From Microbacterium sp. M28 (GTDB lineage: Bacteria; Actinomycetota; Actinomycetes; Actinomycetales; Microbacteriaceae), in contig NZ_CP107546.1 of the NCBI RefSeq assembly GCF_025836995.1, forward strand, positions 2,480,001 through 2,544,000: a stretch of DNA of 64,000 bases. The letters are read 5' to 3'. Of this stretch, positions 34,488-42,663 are shown piece after piece. The first letter of the stretch is position 1. Every line of letters starts with the position of its first letter. The notes beneath the pieces are model-generated. The model saw only the letters and a program-made list of their open reading frames with translations. It was not told the origin of the DNA and did not search any database. Made by a program: the position numbers and the translations under genes.

Positions 34488-35939
34488 CTAGGCTGTAGGG
34501 ATAGCAACCGCCGGACCTTCGATACACCAGCTGGAACCGCCGCTCTCAGCTACCAGTGCTCCGAGACTATCCACGACGGTCAACAGGTCCCCGGGCGCGC
34601 TTTCATCAACGTACACCCCTGGGGAGAACACGATGGGCCAAACGTCTCCAGTCTCGGGCACCCCAATTCGATACACACCTGTGGTCGTGGGAACGCTCAG
34701 AATGCGCACGCGCGAGTCCACGCGCGCCCCAAGTCGCGAATGCAGGCGCGCCCGTGTGAGGCCAGGAAGGCGCAGGAGCCCAACCTCACGCTCCACGTCT
34801 CGAACCCTTTCGTGGCGTGCGCGCACTTCTGACTCTGCATCGGTAGATTCCCGAACGTCGTCGACCCAGCTGATACCGAATATCGGCGGCATGGCGTTGA
34901 TCCGCCACAGCGCCGCGCTCACCAGATCGGAAGCTGCCGACGCCTGCCGACTCACCTCTGAGCCGGCGCGCCGAAGCGTTCTGTACGCAGCTGCCTCCGC
35001 CACGTTCGCGGAGTACAACGACACGTCGGCCGTCTCGCCCAGATACTCGTCGAACAGATCATCGACGAGCCTCCTGTGCTCTGCCTCGATATCAGACGCG
35101 AACCCGTGAATCGTCATCATCCGACTCTGCCTACCTCGCATGACTGCCCACCACGCGATCTCGCTAGTCATCTGGCCGAAGTTGCTCAGCAACTCGTCGC
35201 TCTGCATTCGTAGACGGTCAACTCCGTCGGCGACTTCACCAACTCGGCTTTCGAGCGATTGCAGCAATTCGTCTACGTCGCGGATGCTGGCTTCAATCGG
35301 AGCGAGGTCAGGCGGCAATCCCGGATCTTGGTCCTCTCTCGTACGCGCCCATCGGAAGTCCTCAATCGACTGTTGAATTGCGCGCAGAGCGTGCTTGAGC
35401 GGATCGCTGCCCTCGAATTCGTCGATCCACGCCGACAGACGCTGATTCTTGAAGATCTGCAGTGCCTGATCCTGCTTCATCGGTTGGATCCCACCGACAC
35501 CACGTATATTCCAGCGCTCGCCCACGATGTGCGGCGCGGTTGTTGGACGAACTTCGACAACGAGTATCGGCTTCGTCGCAACGTTCTCTTGGTAGATGAT
35601 GACTGCCGGAGGAGGAAGCACACTGTCATGGATCGTCTGACCGATCTGCAACTGCAGCGCATCGAGATCGAGTGGAGTGCCGGCGCCATCGAGGAGTCCA
35701 ACGACGGAACCGACCTTGACCCCGGGAACATCAGAATCCTTCTCAGCGACGCCGAAGACAATTGTGTAGACCTTCGCTGCAGGCTGGTGCGCGACATAGT
35801 TAGCCCCAGCTGCCGCCTGCTTCGCGACGCTGCCGACTGCAACCATGCTCTTGAACTCAATATGCGGTTGCTCGCCTGCTGCCAAGAGCTCTTTCGTGCT
35901 CGCGCGAACTGTCTTGAAACGGCGACTAGATGACGTCAT
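34488..35939 (-). CDS. AlbA_2/Schlafen-like domain protein (putative effector)
   Basis: 483 residues. Residues about 20-150 look like the AlbA_2 (Schlafen-related) domain: GEQPHIEFKS with the typical E-F-K, then ANYVAHQPAAKVYTIVFGVAE, VVGLLDG and DALQLQIGQTIHDSVLPPP. Residues about 180-260 are predicted helical/coiled-coil (VDELLQSLESRVGEVADGVD), followed by a helical region with Arg-Met-rich MRGRQSRMMTIHGF and a C-terminal beta-rich part. Schlafen-type domains can bind or cut RNA, so a nuclease effector is possible but not shown; the acidic nuclease residues are not confirmed. It is last in the cargo cluster, 95 bases after the preceding gene, so it may have its own promoter. Confidence 0.6.
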   Translation of the reverse strand: MTSSSRRFKTVRASTKELLAAGEQPHIEFKSMVAVGSVAKQAAAGANYVAHQPAAKVYTIVFGVAEKDSDVPGVKVGSVVGLLDGAGTPLDLDALQLQIGQTIHDSVLPPPAVIIYQENVATKPILVVEVRPTTAPHIVGERWNIRGVGGIQPMKQDQALQIFKNQRLSAWIDEFEGSDPLKHALRAIQQSIEDFRWARTREDQDPGLPPDLAPIEASIRDVDELLQSLESRVGEVADGVDRLRMQSDELLSNFGQMTSEIAWWAVMRGRQSRMMTIHGFASDIEAEHRRLVDDLFDEYLGETADVSLYSANVAEAAAYRTLRRAGSEVSRQASAASDLVSAALWRINAMPPIFGISWVDDVRESTDAESEVRARHERVRDVEREVGLLRLPGLTRARLHSRLGARVDSRVRILSVPTTTGVYRIGVPETGDVWPIVFSPGVYVDESAPGDLLTVVDSLGALVAESGGSSWCIEGPAVAIPTA

Positions 35940-36034
35940 GCTACCAATACTGCACTGTGCGTGAGCATTGCGTTGGCTGATCCTGTTCGGCTCCGGCCAG
36001 GAAGCGACGCGCTCGAGACAAGACCGGCGCTGGA

Positions 36035-37003
36035 TCAGTTACCGCCAGGTCGGACGATAGCGTCCAGTTCCAGTTTGTACTCGTGGATCGCACTCAGTCC
36101 GGCCGACGTTTCGCGGCTGTAACGCTGCGCGTAGGGAAAGAGAATGCTTGTCGGCGTACCCAGACCCTCACATAGGAAGTACCAAGCGAACCCCAACACT
36201 TGCGACTTTGGCCCCACAGGCGCGAGATAGACGTTGTCGACTTCGCCCTTTCGTCGCAATGACGTTAGGTGATCGCTGAGCACTTGTGCTGTCATGAATG
36301 GATTATTGGCTGGGGCGTAGAGCAGGCTTCGAGATCTGAAGTCATTGATCGACTCTTTCGCCTGAGAAATCCGGTAGACGCTCTCTTGATACATATGCGG
36401 CTGGAGCCCGGGCATCCCCACAAGGACATAATGATCGGCATTTCTCTTACTCTCGGCGACTGCCTTAACGAGCTCATGATCGTAACCGGCACCGATAATG
36501 AGACAATCGCGGGCATCAATCGAAGTCCGGTGAGCCCCGGCATAGCCAGGTACTACCGCGACCCGCTCAACCGGCCCCTTCGTAAACGTGGTCGCCTGAC
36601 CAGACACGTAGGAAACCGGGTCAGAGTAGAGAAGCGTGGCCTCCTTGAACCCAGCGCGTTGCAGCATTAGCGGCAGGAGTAACAGATGGGGCCGCATCAT
36701 CCCGGTGATGTCGATCGCAATCTTGGCGTCGGGAGTAATCGCCAGGTCGCTAAAACAACGCTCCCAGGCTTCAATCTCAGACTCCCTCGGGTCAGGTGTC
36801 CAACACGCTTCGCTTGGCAACTCGCCGTCGGCATACCCGTACTCGCTGTGAACCACCCAATATTTTTCAGCGGCAGGCAACAGATCGAACACACGGCGCA
36901 CGCGCTCCGAATCGTTGAAAGCTGACACGAGGACGTCAAAAGAAGCTTCAGCGAGCTCGGCCGGAGTGCGTCGGTTCTTACTGAAAATACTGTAGTCGTA
37001 CAT
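36035..37003 (-). CDS. Unrecognised Rossmann-like protein with DITG motif in the cargo cluster
   Basis: 322 residues, no family assigned. Visible pattern: FDVLVSAFNDSERVRRVFD (22-40), WVVHSEYGY (49-57), AKIAIDITGMMRPHLLLLPL (93-112), ATLLYSDPVSYVSG (122-135), CLIIGAGYDHELVKAV (167-182), HYVLVGMPGLQPHMY (191-205) and YLAPVGPKSQVLGFAWYF (259-276). These alternate strand-loop-helix as in Rossmann-like folds. The DITG segment recalls the D-[IL]-T-G motif of CARF-type nucleotide sensors, but similarity is weak. Its stop is two bases before nothing else in the operon, and its ATG follows the ATPase stop by two bases, so they are co-translated partners. Composition is A+T-richer than the host. Confidence 0.55.
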   Translation of the reverse strand: MYDYSIFSKNRRTPAELAEASFDVLVSAFNDSERVRRVFDLLPAAEKYWVVHSEYGYADGELPSEACWTPDPRESEIEAWERCFSDLAITPDAKIAIDITGMMRPHLLLLPLMLQRAGFKEATLLYSDPVSYVSGQATTFTKGPVERVAVVPGYAGAHRTSIDARDCLIIGAGYDHELVKAVAESKRNADHYVLVGMPGLQPHMYQESVYRISQAKESINDFRSRSLLYAPANNPFMTAQVLSDHLTSLRRKGEVDNVYLAPVGPKSQVLGFAWYFLCEGLGTPTSILFPYAQRYSRETSAGLSAIHEYKLELDAIVRPGGN

Positions 37004-37005
37004 GA

Positions 37006-38985
37006 CTAGAACAGCTGCTCCGCGTTCGATGTCGTAAACGGCGCCCTTAGCGGCGCAGTCTTGCGCTTGGCAACGGTTCTGAAATCCGCCTCATCAGACT
37101 CAGGCGAGAATAGGGCAGAAACTTCCTCGCCCGAGAGCGTGAGGTCGCCACGCCGCCCGAAACCAAGACCGAAGAATGGCGCGAGCATGGGATGGAGCTG
37201 GTACTTCCGATGAACGGATCCTTGATTGCGCGCCTGTCTTCCACCCGGAACTTCCAACAGCATTCGATACTTGACACAGTCATTTATAACGTCGCGCGTA
37301 GCCTCGTTTATACCCTCCAGGTTCGACGAGAAGGTGGAAACACTAACTTCGGTTGGCTTATCAGAGTAGCGTATATCACGCAAAAGAGAGCCTAAACGTC
37401 GTACCGCTCGGTCACAGTAAGTTCCCGCGTCGCCAAGAGGTCTAACATCATTGAGATACCAGGCGGACGCCTCTCTTACTCCAGCGGACTGAGTCGACAC
37501 CGGTATTACATCACTGCCCGAGAAAGGCCCCTCGCCTCGCCACTCTGCTCGAGACGTTATGTACTTCAACGTAACTAAAAGGCTACGGGGAAGGTGCCCT
37601 GACATTGAAATCAACGCGTCGACTCCCGAGTACGGTTGCTCCGTAGCGTGGTCGGCAAATATCTGCGCGGCCATATCATGTTTCCACAAGTTTAGAAAGT
37701 TGTTGAGTTGCTTCGATACACCCTCCCCCGTCGCGAGCGGCTCAATGAAGGCGCGCGCGGCCGTGAAATGACGCGGGCTGAATACCTTCGCCTTGCTCCA
37801 CGCCTGGAACGCTCGAAGAATCGTTAGCTTCTCGAGCAACGGATGCTCGTCGAACATCACTGCTGAGACTGCCTCGCGCGCGAGTGCTATATCCGAAGTC
37901 GACTTGAAGACCGCATCTTGGAGGCTTCGAAGATAGTACCGTTCACCTTCGCCGACTGCCTCCAAGAGCTGAGAATCAAGCAGCGGTGAACTCCGCGGAG
38001 CTTCCAACTTATCCGTCCAGCGTGAGGCTCGCTCGTCGGGCAGCCCTGCCTCTCGTAGCCGCTTCTTGATCATGTCTAGACAGAACTTCTTGTACGAGTC
38101 TTCGCTCTGGCTGTAAGTCGTTTCAGGGACTACTTTGCGAAACTCACTTCCTTCCCGGTTCTCTTCGCCCGCGCTCAGTGTCATGTGGGTCCGGATCCCC
38201 CATTCGCGAGAGCCGATCAGGAAGGACGTGGGGAGTTGCTTCTCTCTTACAAGGGTGTTCACAAACATCTGCTGGCTTGCAGTGAGGTTTTCGAGCTCGT
38301 CCAACATGTAAGTGATCTTGATGTTCTCGAGTCCGGGGAGGCACGACTGCGCAAGCGTTCCTACACCGAACAACAGCGAGCCGGCGTTGAACCGGATAGT
38401 CACGTCAAGATTGCGAGTAAGCGGGGCGTTGTTCACTGCGGCATCAACCACCCGTTGAAGATCCGCGAGAGCATCCCGCACGTCTTTCAGCCGGTCGGTC
38501 GTTTCCTCTGCCCGCAGGCCATCGACAAGTTGAGACAGCCGTGCCACGAATGAATCGAGATGCTCTGGCGACCAGGGTTCTTCGGTGCGCTGGATGTCCA
38601 CCAAAACATCCAGAAAGAGAAGGGTGAGGCGAACTTCAAGAGACTGCGCGAAGACGCTGCTCCACGCATCGCCTTCGATGCGTGCCCCTTCGAAGCGACT
38701 GCCATCCAGTCCGCTCGCAGGTGCATAGATTCCGACATACCCCTCGTCCTCGAGGCGGCTCAGGAGTGCACCTTTCCCCTGTGCCCTCGCCTTCTGGAGC
38801 GGATAAGAGTAATAGCGCATGAGATGCGTGCGGCCACCACCTTTGCCGCCCACAAGATACTGCGTGATGGGACTACGTGGGTCAACGAGAGGGTACTCGG
38901 CAGCAGAGAAGCTAACAAACCGTGTGGCAATTTCGCCGTCCGTGAAGTCGACGGCCTTAGTTACTTCGAACGGATTAACGGGCAT
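37006..38985 (-). CDS. ORC/CDC6-like P-loop ATPase of a predicted conflict system
   Basis: 659 residues. The P-loop is GGKGGGRT (46-53): the Lys normally contacting phosphate is Arg52. Walker B is ITYMLDELENL (224-234) with the acidic pair Asp229-Glu230, followed by sensor-1-like SFLIGSREWG (254-263). The N-terminal 300 residues are thus an AAA+/ORC-CDC6-like ATPase; the rest is helical with a possible winged-helix region near residues 480-600 (CDRAVRRLGSLLRDIRYSDK, YRMLLEVPGG). Its start overlaps the phosphoribosyltransferase-like stop by one base (TAATG). Large ATPases of this kind act as switches in defence clusters; this role is inferred from context. Confidence 0.7.
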   Translation of the reverse strand: MPVNPFEVTKAVDFTDGEIATRFVSFSAAEYPLVDPRSPITQYLVGGKGGGRTHLMRYYSYPLQKARAQGKGALLSRLEDEGYVGIYAPASGLDGSRFEGARIEGDAWSSVFAQSLEVRLTLLFLDVLVDIQRTEEPWSPEHLDSFVARLSQLVDGLRAEETTDRLKDVRDALADLQRVVDAAVNNAPLTRNLDVTIRFNAGSLLFGVGTLAQSCLPGLENIKITYMLDELENLTASQQMFVNTLVREKQLPTSFLIGSREWGIRTHMTLSAGEENREGSEFRKVVPETTYSQSEDSYKKFCLDMIKKRLREAGLPDERASRWTDKLEAPRSSPLLDSQLLEAVGEGERYYLRSLQDAVFKSTSDIALAREAVSAVMFDEHPLLEKLTILRAFQAWSKAKVFSPRHFTAARAFIEPLATGEGVSKQLNNFLNLWKHDMAAQIFADHATEQPYSGVDALISMSGHLPRSLLVTLKYITSRAEWRGEGPFSGSDVIPVSTQSAGVREASAWYLNDVRPLGDAGTYCDRAVRRLGSLLRDIRYSDKPTEVSVSTFSSNLEGINEATRDVINDCVKYRMLLEVPGGRQARNQGSVHRKYQLHPMLAPFFGLGFGRRGDLTLSGEEVSALFSPESDEADFRTVAKRKTAPLRAPFTTSNAEQLF

Positions 38986-39965
38986 TAGTTCACCTTATGA
39001 AAGCGAGGGAAGACGGGTTCCCATGGAACGGACGTCTCATTTAGCCAAAATACGGGCAGCGAGTTATCGGGAACGTTGTGTTCGAACCCGAGAAGAAGCT
39101 GTCCATCCAGATAGCCGAGGGGGTGCGAAGGAAAGAGCCGACTACCGTACGTTGTCGCGAGCTGTCTTCCCCCGTCCAGAGTGACACCGGCTGGCGGCGC
39201 TCGATACACTCTGGATTGAGCACTGAATGCCTTCTCAGCGTCATCAATTTCATGCACTGCCTCGACGCGATCAAATGGTAGCGCGCGGACGAGATCGAGG
39301 GCCGCTGGTCGCGCAAACAGGGTGAAGTACCAGATTTCCAATGGATCAGGAGAACTGGCCGTCGCTGTCCGGACATAGGACAATAGCTTTTTGCTATATT
39401 CAGTAGCTTGTTGCCCTGACCCCATGAGATCATCGACGAATACCAGTCTCTTCAAGCCTGGAATCGCGATAGAATTATTTGCGACACCAACTGCGTCACT
39501 CAGAATTTCATGTTGATGAATGAAGAGTGTTTTACTCAGGCCGTTTACTTGCCGAAAGTAGTAGAGTAGATGGGCACCACTTTCGGATGGGTTACCCATT
39601 CCTAGAAATCGAGTCCCGGACAACTCGTCGAGGTAGTGACTGTTGAGCACATCAAACTCTCGTGTCCCTCCGAGAGACTCGCGAGCTCGTTGAATGAGCG
39701 GATACCGATACAGATCGCGGTAGAGCGACTTCAACATGCCCCGAACAGTCTCGACGTTGAAGAAGTCAAAATTCGCCAGCAGATGGAGCGCGTGTAATCT
39801 TTCTTTGTCGATCTCGAAGGCTCGACCGTCAAAGTTCTCGAGCCAGCGGTTGACATCCGCGCCCGCGACTCGTCCGTCCCAGGCTTCCTGAGACAGCGTG
39901 CGTATACGACTATGAAGCCGCTCCTCATCGGTAGGATCGGCAAATTGAGAGTCCGAGGAAGACAT
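38985..39965 (-). CDS. Phosphoribosyltransferase-fold protein in the cargo cluster
   Basis: 326 residues. The type I PRTase PRPP-binding loop is clear: LVFVDDLMGSGQQATEYSKK (174-193), with the acidic pair Asp178-Asp179. The region before it (NGLSKTLFIHQHEILSDAVG) and after it (ALDLVRALPFDRVEAVHEID) fits the fold; an all-helical N-terminal extension (HALHLLANFDFFNVETVRGM) is extra. No purine, pyrimidine or competence genes are nearby. Stand-alone PRTase-like proteins coupled to ORC/CDC6-like ATPases are known from predicted conflict systems (I recall a Pfam family named PRTase-CE, unverified). It may modify a nucleotide or protein, or sense PRPP. Confidence 0.72.
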   Translation of the reverse strand: MSSSDSQFADPTDEERLHSRIRTLSQEAWDGRVAGADVNRWLENFDGRAFEIDKERLHALHLLANFDFFNVETVRGMLKSLYRDLYRYPLIQRARESLGGTREFDVLNSHYLDELSGTRFLGMGNPSESGAHLLYYFRQVNGLSKTLFIHQHEILSDAVGVANNSIAIPGLKRLVFVDDLMGSGQQATEYSKKLLSYVRTATASSPDPLEIWYFTLFARPAALDLVRALPFDRVEAVHEIDDAEKAFSAQSRVYRAPPAGVTLDGGRQLATTYGSRLFPSHPLGYLDGQLLLGFEHNVPDNSLPVFWLNETSVPWEPVFPRFHKVN

Positions 39966-39968
39966 CGG

Positions 39969-41258
39969 CTAGGCCTCTCGCTCAAAGATCTCGATGTACT
40001 CGGCATGAGACGGCATCGCGTTCGACCTTCGTTTTGTCAATAGCATTCGGCCCTTAATCTCGTCGCGAAGGCTAAGTGTCCGTCTGAAACCTGATTCCTC
40101 CAGCATGCCGCCAAGCAAGTCGTATGTATCGATCTCAACTCCGGCGACCGTGTTCGTTCCCGAGATGAACACCACACGTGCTGCTCGTTGCTCAATCTGT
40201 CCGATCACGCGCTCCATATCCGAAAAGTATGTGGCGTAAATTGCCCCCCGCGACGGAGAGGACAAACGCGCGGCCTCGACTACGTTGGCGATCCGAGGAT
40301 GGCGCTCGAGACCGGTAACTTTCGCGTCGGTTGGCGCGAGGTGCTCACGCCCAATGCTGTTGTGCTCAAGTGCAACGGTGCCGCGATCTGCAGCGAACCC
40401 GAGCCAGCCGAGCTCAAGGCTGGAGCTACGGATGTACTTCTGCGCCGCTCCGTACGGCGGGCTTGTGAACACCAGCGCCCGCCCCCCTTGCTGAGAACGC
40501 AACCATGGCTCGGCTTCTCTAGAATCGCCAAGAGTCACTTGCACCCGTAGTGCCTGCGGGTCCAGCCGATCGAGTTTGTGTGCGAGTTTGCTCGCTTCTT
40601 TTGTCCACGTCTCCCATACATCTCGAGCCAATCGCGCCACCGGCTCTCGAGGCTTTACGGGCACGTGAATACGCCGGTCAGTGTTCGCGACGCGTTTTGC
40701 TGTTAGAGCCAAGACCAGCGCGATTGCGTCAGCCTGTGCGCCGGAGCTCCCAGCTGCCGCCGACGAGAGTCGACAGAGGGCCGAGTATGCCTCCGCTGAG
40801 TACCACTTCTTTACGTACATACTCGGCTCAAGGTGGCGGCGCGTTCGCTTCGCCGTCTCAAGTATGGAGCTACAAACGGCCAAGAAAGACTGTGTGTCGA
40901 GCGGTGTTGTCTTGACGCGAGAAGCAAGCGCACCCAGTGGATTCTGCTCGATTCCACTAGCGCTAATCCCTAAGTGCTGCGCTTCGACAAGCACGGTTCC
41001 TGCCCCGCAGAAGGGATCGATCACGTGATCAATGTCTCCGATGATCTGATCGCAACTAAGTAGCATTCGCGGAATGTGTCGCAGAAGGCGCGCGGGATAA
41101 GGAAAGGCACTGTGGGTGCGCTCGTCCGCCGGGAGCGGCCCAACTAGATCCCGAAAACTCACATCGATTGAGTTACCGCTATAGGTATCCAGGAGCTCGT
41201 CAAGTGCCGCCGTGTGAATGGGGCTGTAGGGGGTCAATGCCGTCGCAACCGATGTCAT
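39969..41258 (-). CDS. DNA methyltransferase (TSPPY type) of the cargo cluster
   Basis: 429 residues. SAM motif I is VIDPFCGAGTVLVEAQHLG (79-97) followed by SGIEQNP, and the catalytic motif IV is TSPPY (265-269) in VFTSPPYGAAQKYI. The order motif I then IV and the [ST]PPY form fit N4-cytosine or N6-adenine DNA methyltransferases. The 170 residues between the motifs may hold the target-recognition part. It heads the minus-strand cluster; its stop is three bases before the PRTase ATG. No restriction endonuclease is recognisable, so it may mark self DNA for the neighbouring genes or act as an orphan. Start by ATG 41258 with only a weak upstream signal. Confidence 0.8.
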   Translation of the reverse strand: MTSVATALTPYSPIHTAALDELLDTYSGNSIDVSFRDLVGPLPADERTHSAFPYPARLLRHIPRMLLSCDQIIGDIDHVIDPFCGAGTVLVEAQHLGISASGIEQNPLGALASRVKTTPLDTQSFLAVCSSILETAKRTRRHLEPSMYVKKWYSAEAYSALCRLSSAAAGSSGAQADAIALVLALTAKRVANTDRRIHVPVKPREPVARLARDVWETWTKEASKLAHKLDRLDPQALRVQVTLGDSREAEPWLRSQQGGRALVFTSPPYGAAQKYIRSSSLELGWLGFAADRGTVALEHNSIGREHLAPTDAKVTGLERHPRIANVVEAARLSSPSRGAIYATYFSDMERVIGQIEQRAARVVFISGTNTVAGVEIDTYDLLGGMLEESGFRRTLSLRDEIKGRMLLTKRRSNAMPSHAEYIEIFEREA

Positions 41259-41302
41259 GGGTCAGCACTACCTTGCCGTAAGTGAGCGACTAGGTTGCGC
41301 GG

Positions 41303-41346
41303 GGACCGTGTCGAGGAGCGCGCGGACCGGAGCGGAGCGAGGACCG
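41303..41346. repeat. Three GGACCG repeats in a GC-rich spacer
   Basis: GGACCG occurs at 41303, 41324 and 41341 in the 164-base gap between the methyltransferase and the 41423 gene, next to a GGCCGGCCGG block (near 41371). Short directly repeated 6-8-mers are the recognition elements of TraB-type translocases, so this could be the transfer (clt) site; no other evidence supports it. Confidence 0.3.
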
Positions 41347-41422
41347 CACGCACCGCAGGCGCGGGCCCCCGGCCGGCCGGAGGACGGCCTTGAACGAGTA
41401 AAGAAAGTCTTCACAGATCGGC

Positions 41423-42160
41423 TCACTTCGTCACTCGTCGGACTCGCGTAGCCGTCGCCTTGACATCCTCAGGCTTGACCGCACGGGCCTGGAACCGCTT
41501 GTGCCACGTGTCAAACACGGTGAGGAGCTTCGGCTCTCGACGCTTCAACGCTGTCGACATGAAGGATGACAGGTCATCGATAGGACGGGTGATGCGCTCG
41601 TCGGCGGGGTTACGGACGAAGCCAAGCTGCTTCGGAGCATTCACACCGAAGAGCGCGATGAACTCCTCCGAGACGATCGTGCGCATCCGCTCGCGAATCT
41701 TCAATTGCTCATCGAGCGCGGGCGTGATTCCGCGGAAGTCGCTGTCGACCACCGAGATGAAGGGCTCGAGCACGATGTCGATGAGAGGCTCCGGCTTGAG
41801 AAGTTCCCGCACCGCCTGGACGTGCTGCTCGTTGTAGCGGTGTCGCAGAGCACTCGGCGATACGCGCTGCCACTTGGCAAGAGCAGAGAGCTCTGGACGC
41901 GGGTCGGCGACGGCCTGGCTGTAGGCGGTAATCAGCGCACGGATGTCCGCGGAGCGATCTGCAAGCTCGGTACTCACACCCGCGATCCGGTAGAGCCACT
42001 CCTCCGTGTCGTCCTCAGGCAGGTCCGTTGCTACAGGCGTCCACCTCGGGGCACGCGAGCGGTTGAAGTCCGAGATCGGATCGGTGCGGACCTTGGACAG
42101 GTTGGAGAGCAGCCCGACGACCGGCGCCGGTATCTGTAACTGATTCAGATTCTTGCCCAC
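41423..42160 (-). CDS. Unknown protein, possible element repressor
   Basis: 245 residues from GTG 42160; TAGTCT ends six bases before it (leaderless), which favours it over the GTG at 42163. I do not recognise the family. The middle holds a segment that could be a helix-turn-helix, SALAKWQRVSPSALRHRYNE (about residues 91-110), and the protein is mostly helical with a basic C-terminus ending RVRRVTK. It is divergent from the Pra-like gene with two palindromic sites between them, where pSAM2 has the KorSA repressor; a regulatory role is inferred from this position only. Confidence 0.5.
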   Translation of the reverse strand: MGKNLNQLQIPAPVVGLLSNLSKVRTDPISDFNRSRAPRWTPVATDLPEDDTEEWLYRIAGVSTELADRSADIRALITAYSQAVADPRPELSALAKWQRVSPSALRHRYNEQHVQAVRELLKPEPLIDIVLEPFISVVDSDFRGITPALDEQLKIRERMRTIVSEEFIALFGVNAPKQLGFVRNPADERITRPIDDLSSFMSTALKRREPKLLTVFDTWHKRFQARAVKPEDVKATATRVRRVTK

Positions 42161-42186
42161 CACACGAGACTACGGGATCTCGTGTC

Positions 42187-42224
42187 GCAAAGTACTTGCG
42201 TTAAGTAAAGGTGCAAAGTACTGT
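42187..42224. promoter_or_regulatory. Divergent promoter/operator of the element core
   Basis: Plus-strand promoter TTGCGT (42196-42201)-N17-TACTGT (42219-42224) drives the pra operon. GCAAAGTACTTGC (42187-42199, near-palindromic) overlaps its -35 and the expected -35 of the minus-strand promoter (TAGTCT at 42167-42172). GCAAAGTACT (42213-42222) overlaps its -10. One repressor could thus shut both directions. Confidence 0.65.
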
Positions 42225-42264
42225 GACAAACCTAAGCGAACTACCCCTATTTGAGGAGCCAGAT

Positions 42265-42663
42265 ATGGCACTGCAGTCAGGAATCCCGGTCAGCTTCGAG
42301 GCGTACTTCCCCCGCGGAGCGTTCATGGTCGGCGAGATCGAAGCGGTCGTGAAGTGGTCCGATGACGGCCAGCGTCAGGGACAGGATCTCGACAAGAACT
42401 CGGGGCACCCGCTGTGGCAGGTGCGCGTCATCGACGCAGATCCCGAGGCACGAAAGGGCCAGAACGAGGTCACGGTCAAGATTGCGAGCATCGCGGAACC
42501 GACGGCACCGCCGGAGGCCAATGGCCTGCCATTCCGGCCGGTCTTCTTCGACGGGCTCACCGTGACGCCCTACGTCAAAGAGACGGGTGGCCGCCCTCGC
42601 GTCGCCTTCTCCCTCCGCGCACGCGAGATGAAGCCTGCGGGCAAGCCGCGGGGCGGTGAGTGA
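42265..42663 (+). CDS. Pra-like replication/integration/excision activator
   Basis: 132 residues. ATG 42265 is chosen because GAGGAG lies seven bases upstream; the longer frame (42211) crosses the promoter. The start MALQSGIPVSFEAYFPRGAF, then WQVRVIDADPEARKGQNEV, GLPFRPVFFDGLTVTPYV and SLRAREM match the small activator proteins annotated in Streptomyces AICEs after pSAM2 Pra, which switch on rep-xis-int. First gene of the core operon; overlaps the translocase gene by four bases. Confidence 0.78.
   Translation: MALQSGIPVSFEAYFPRGAFMVGEIEAVVKWSDDGQRQGQDLDKNSGHPLWQVRVIDADPEARKGQNEVTVKIASIAEPTAPPEANGLPFRPVFFDGLTVTPYVKETGGRPRVAFSLRAREMKPAGKPRGGE

Noticed and set aside
39969..41258. Classical type II restriction-modification system
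   Set aside because: The methyltransferase has no recognisable endonuclease partner next to it; neighbours are PRTase-like and ATPase genes.
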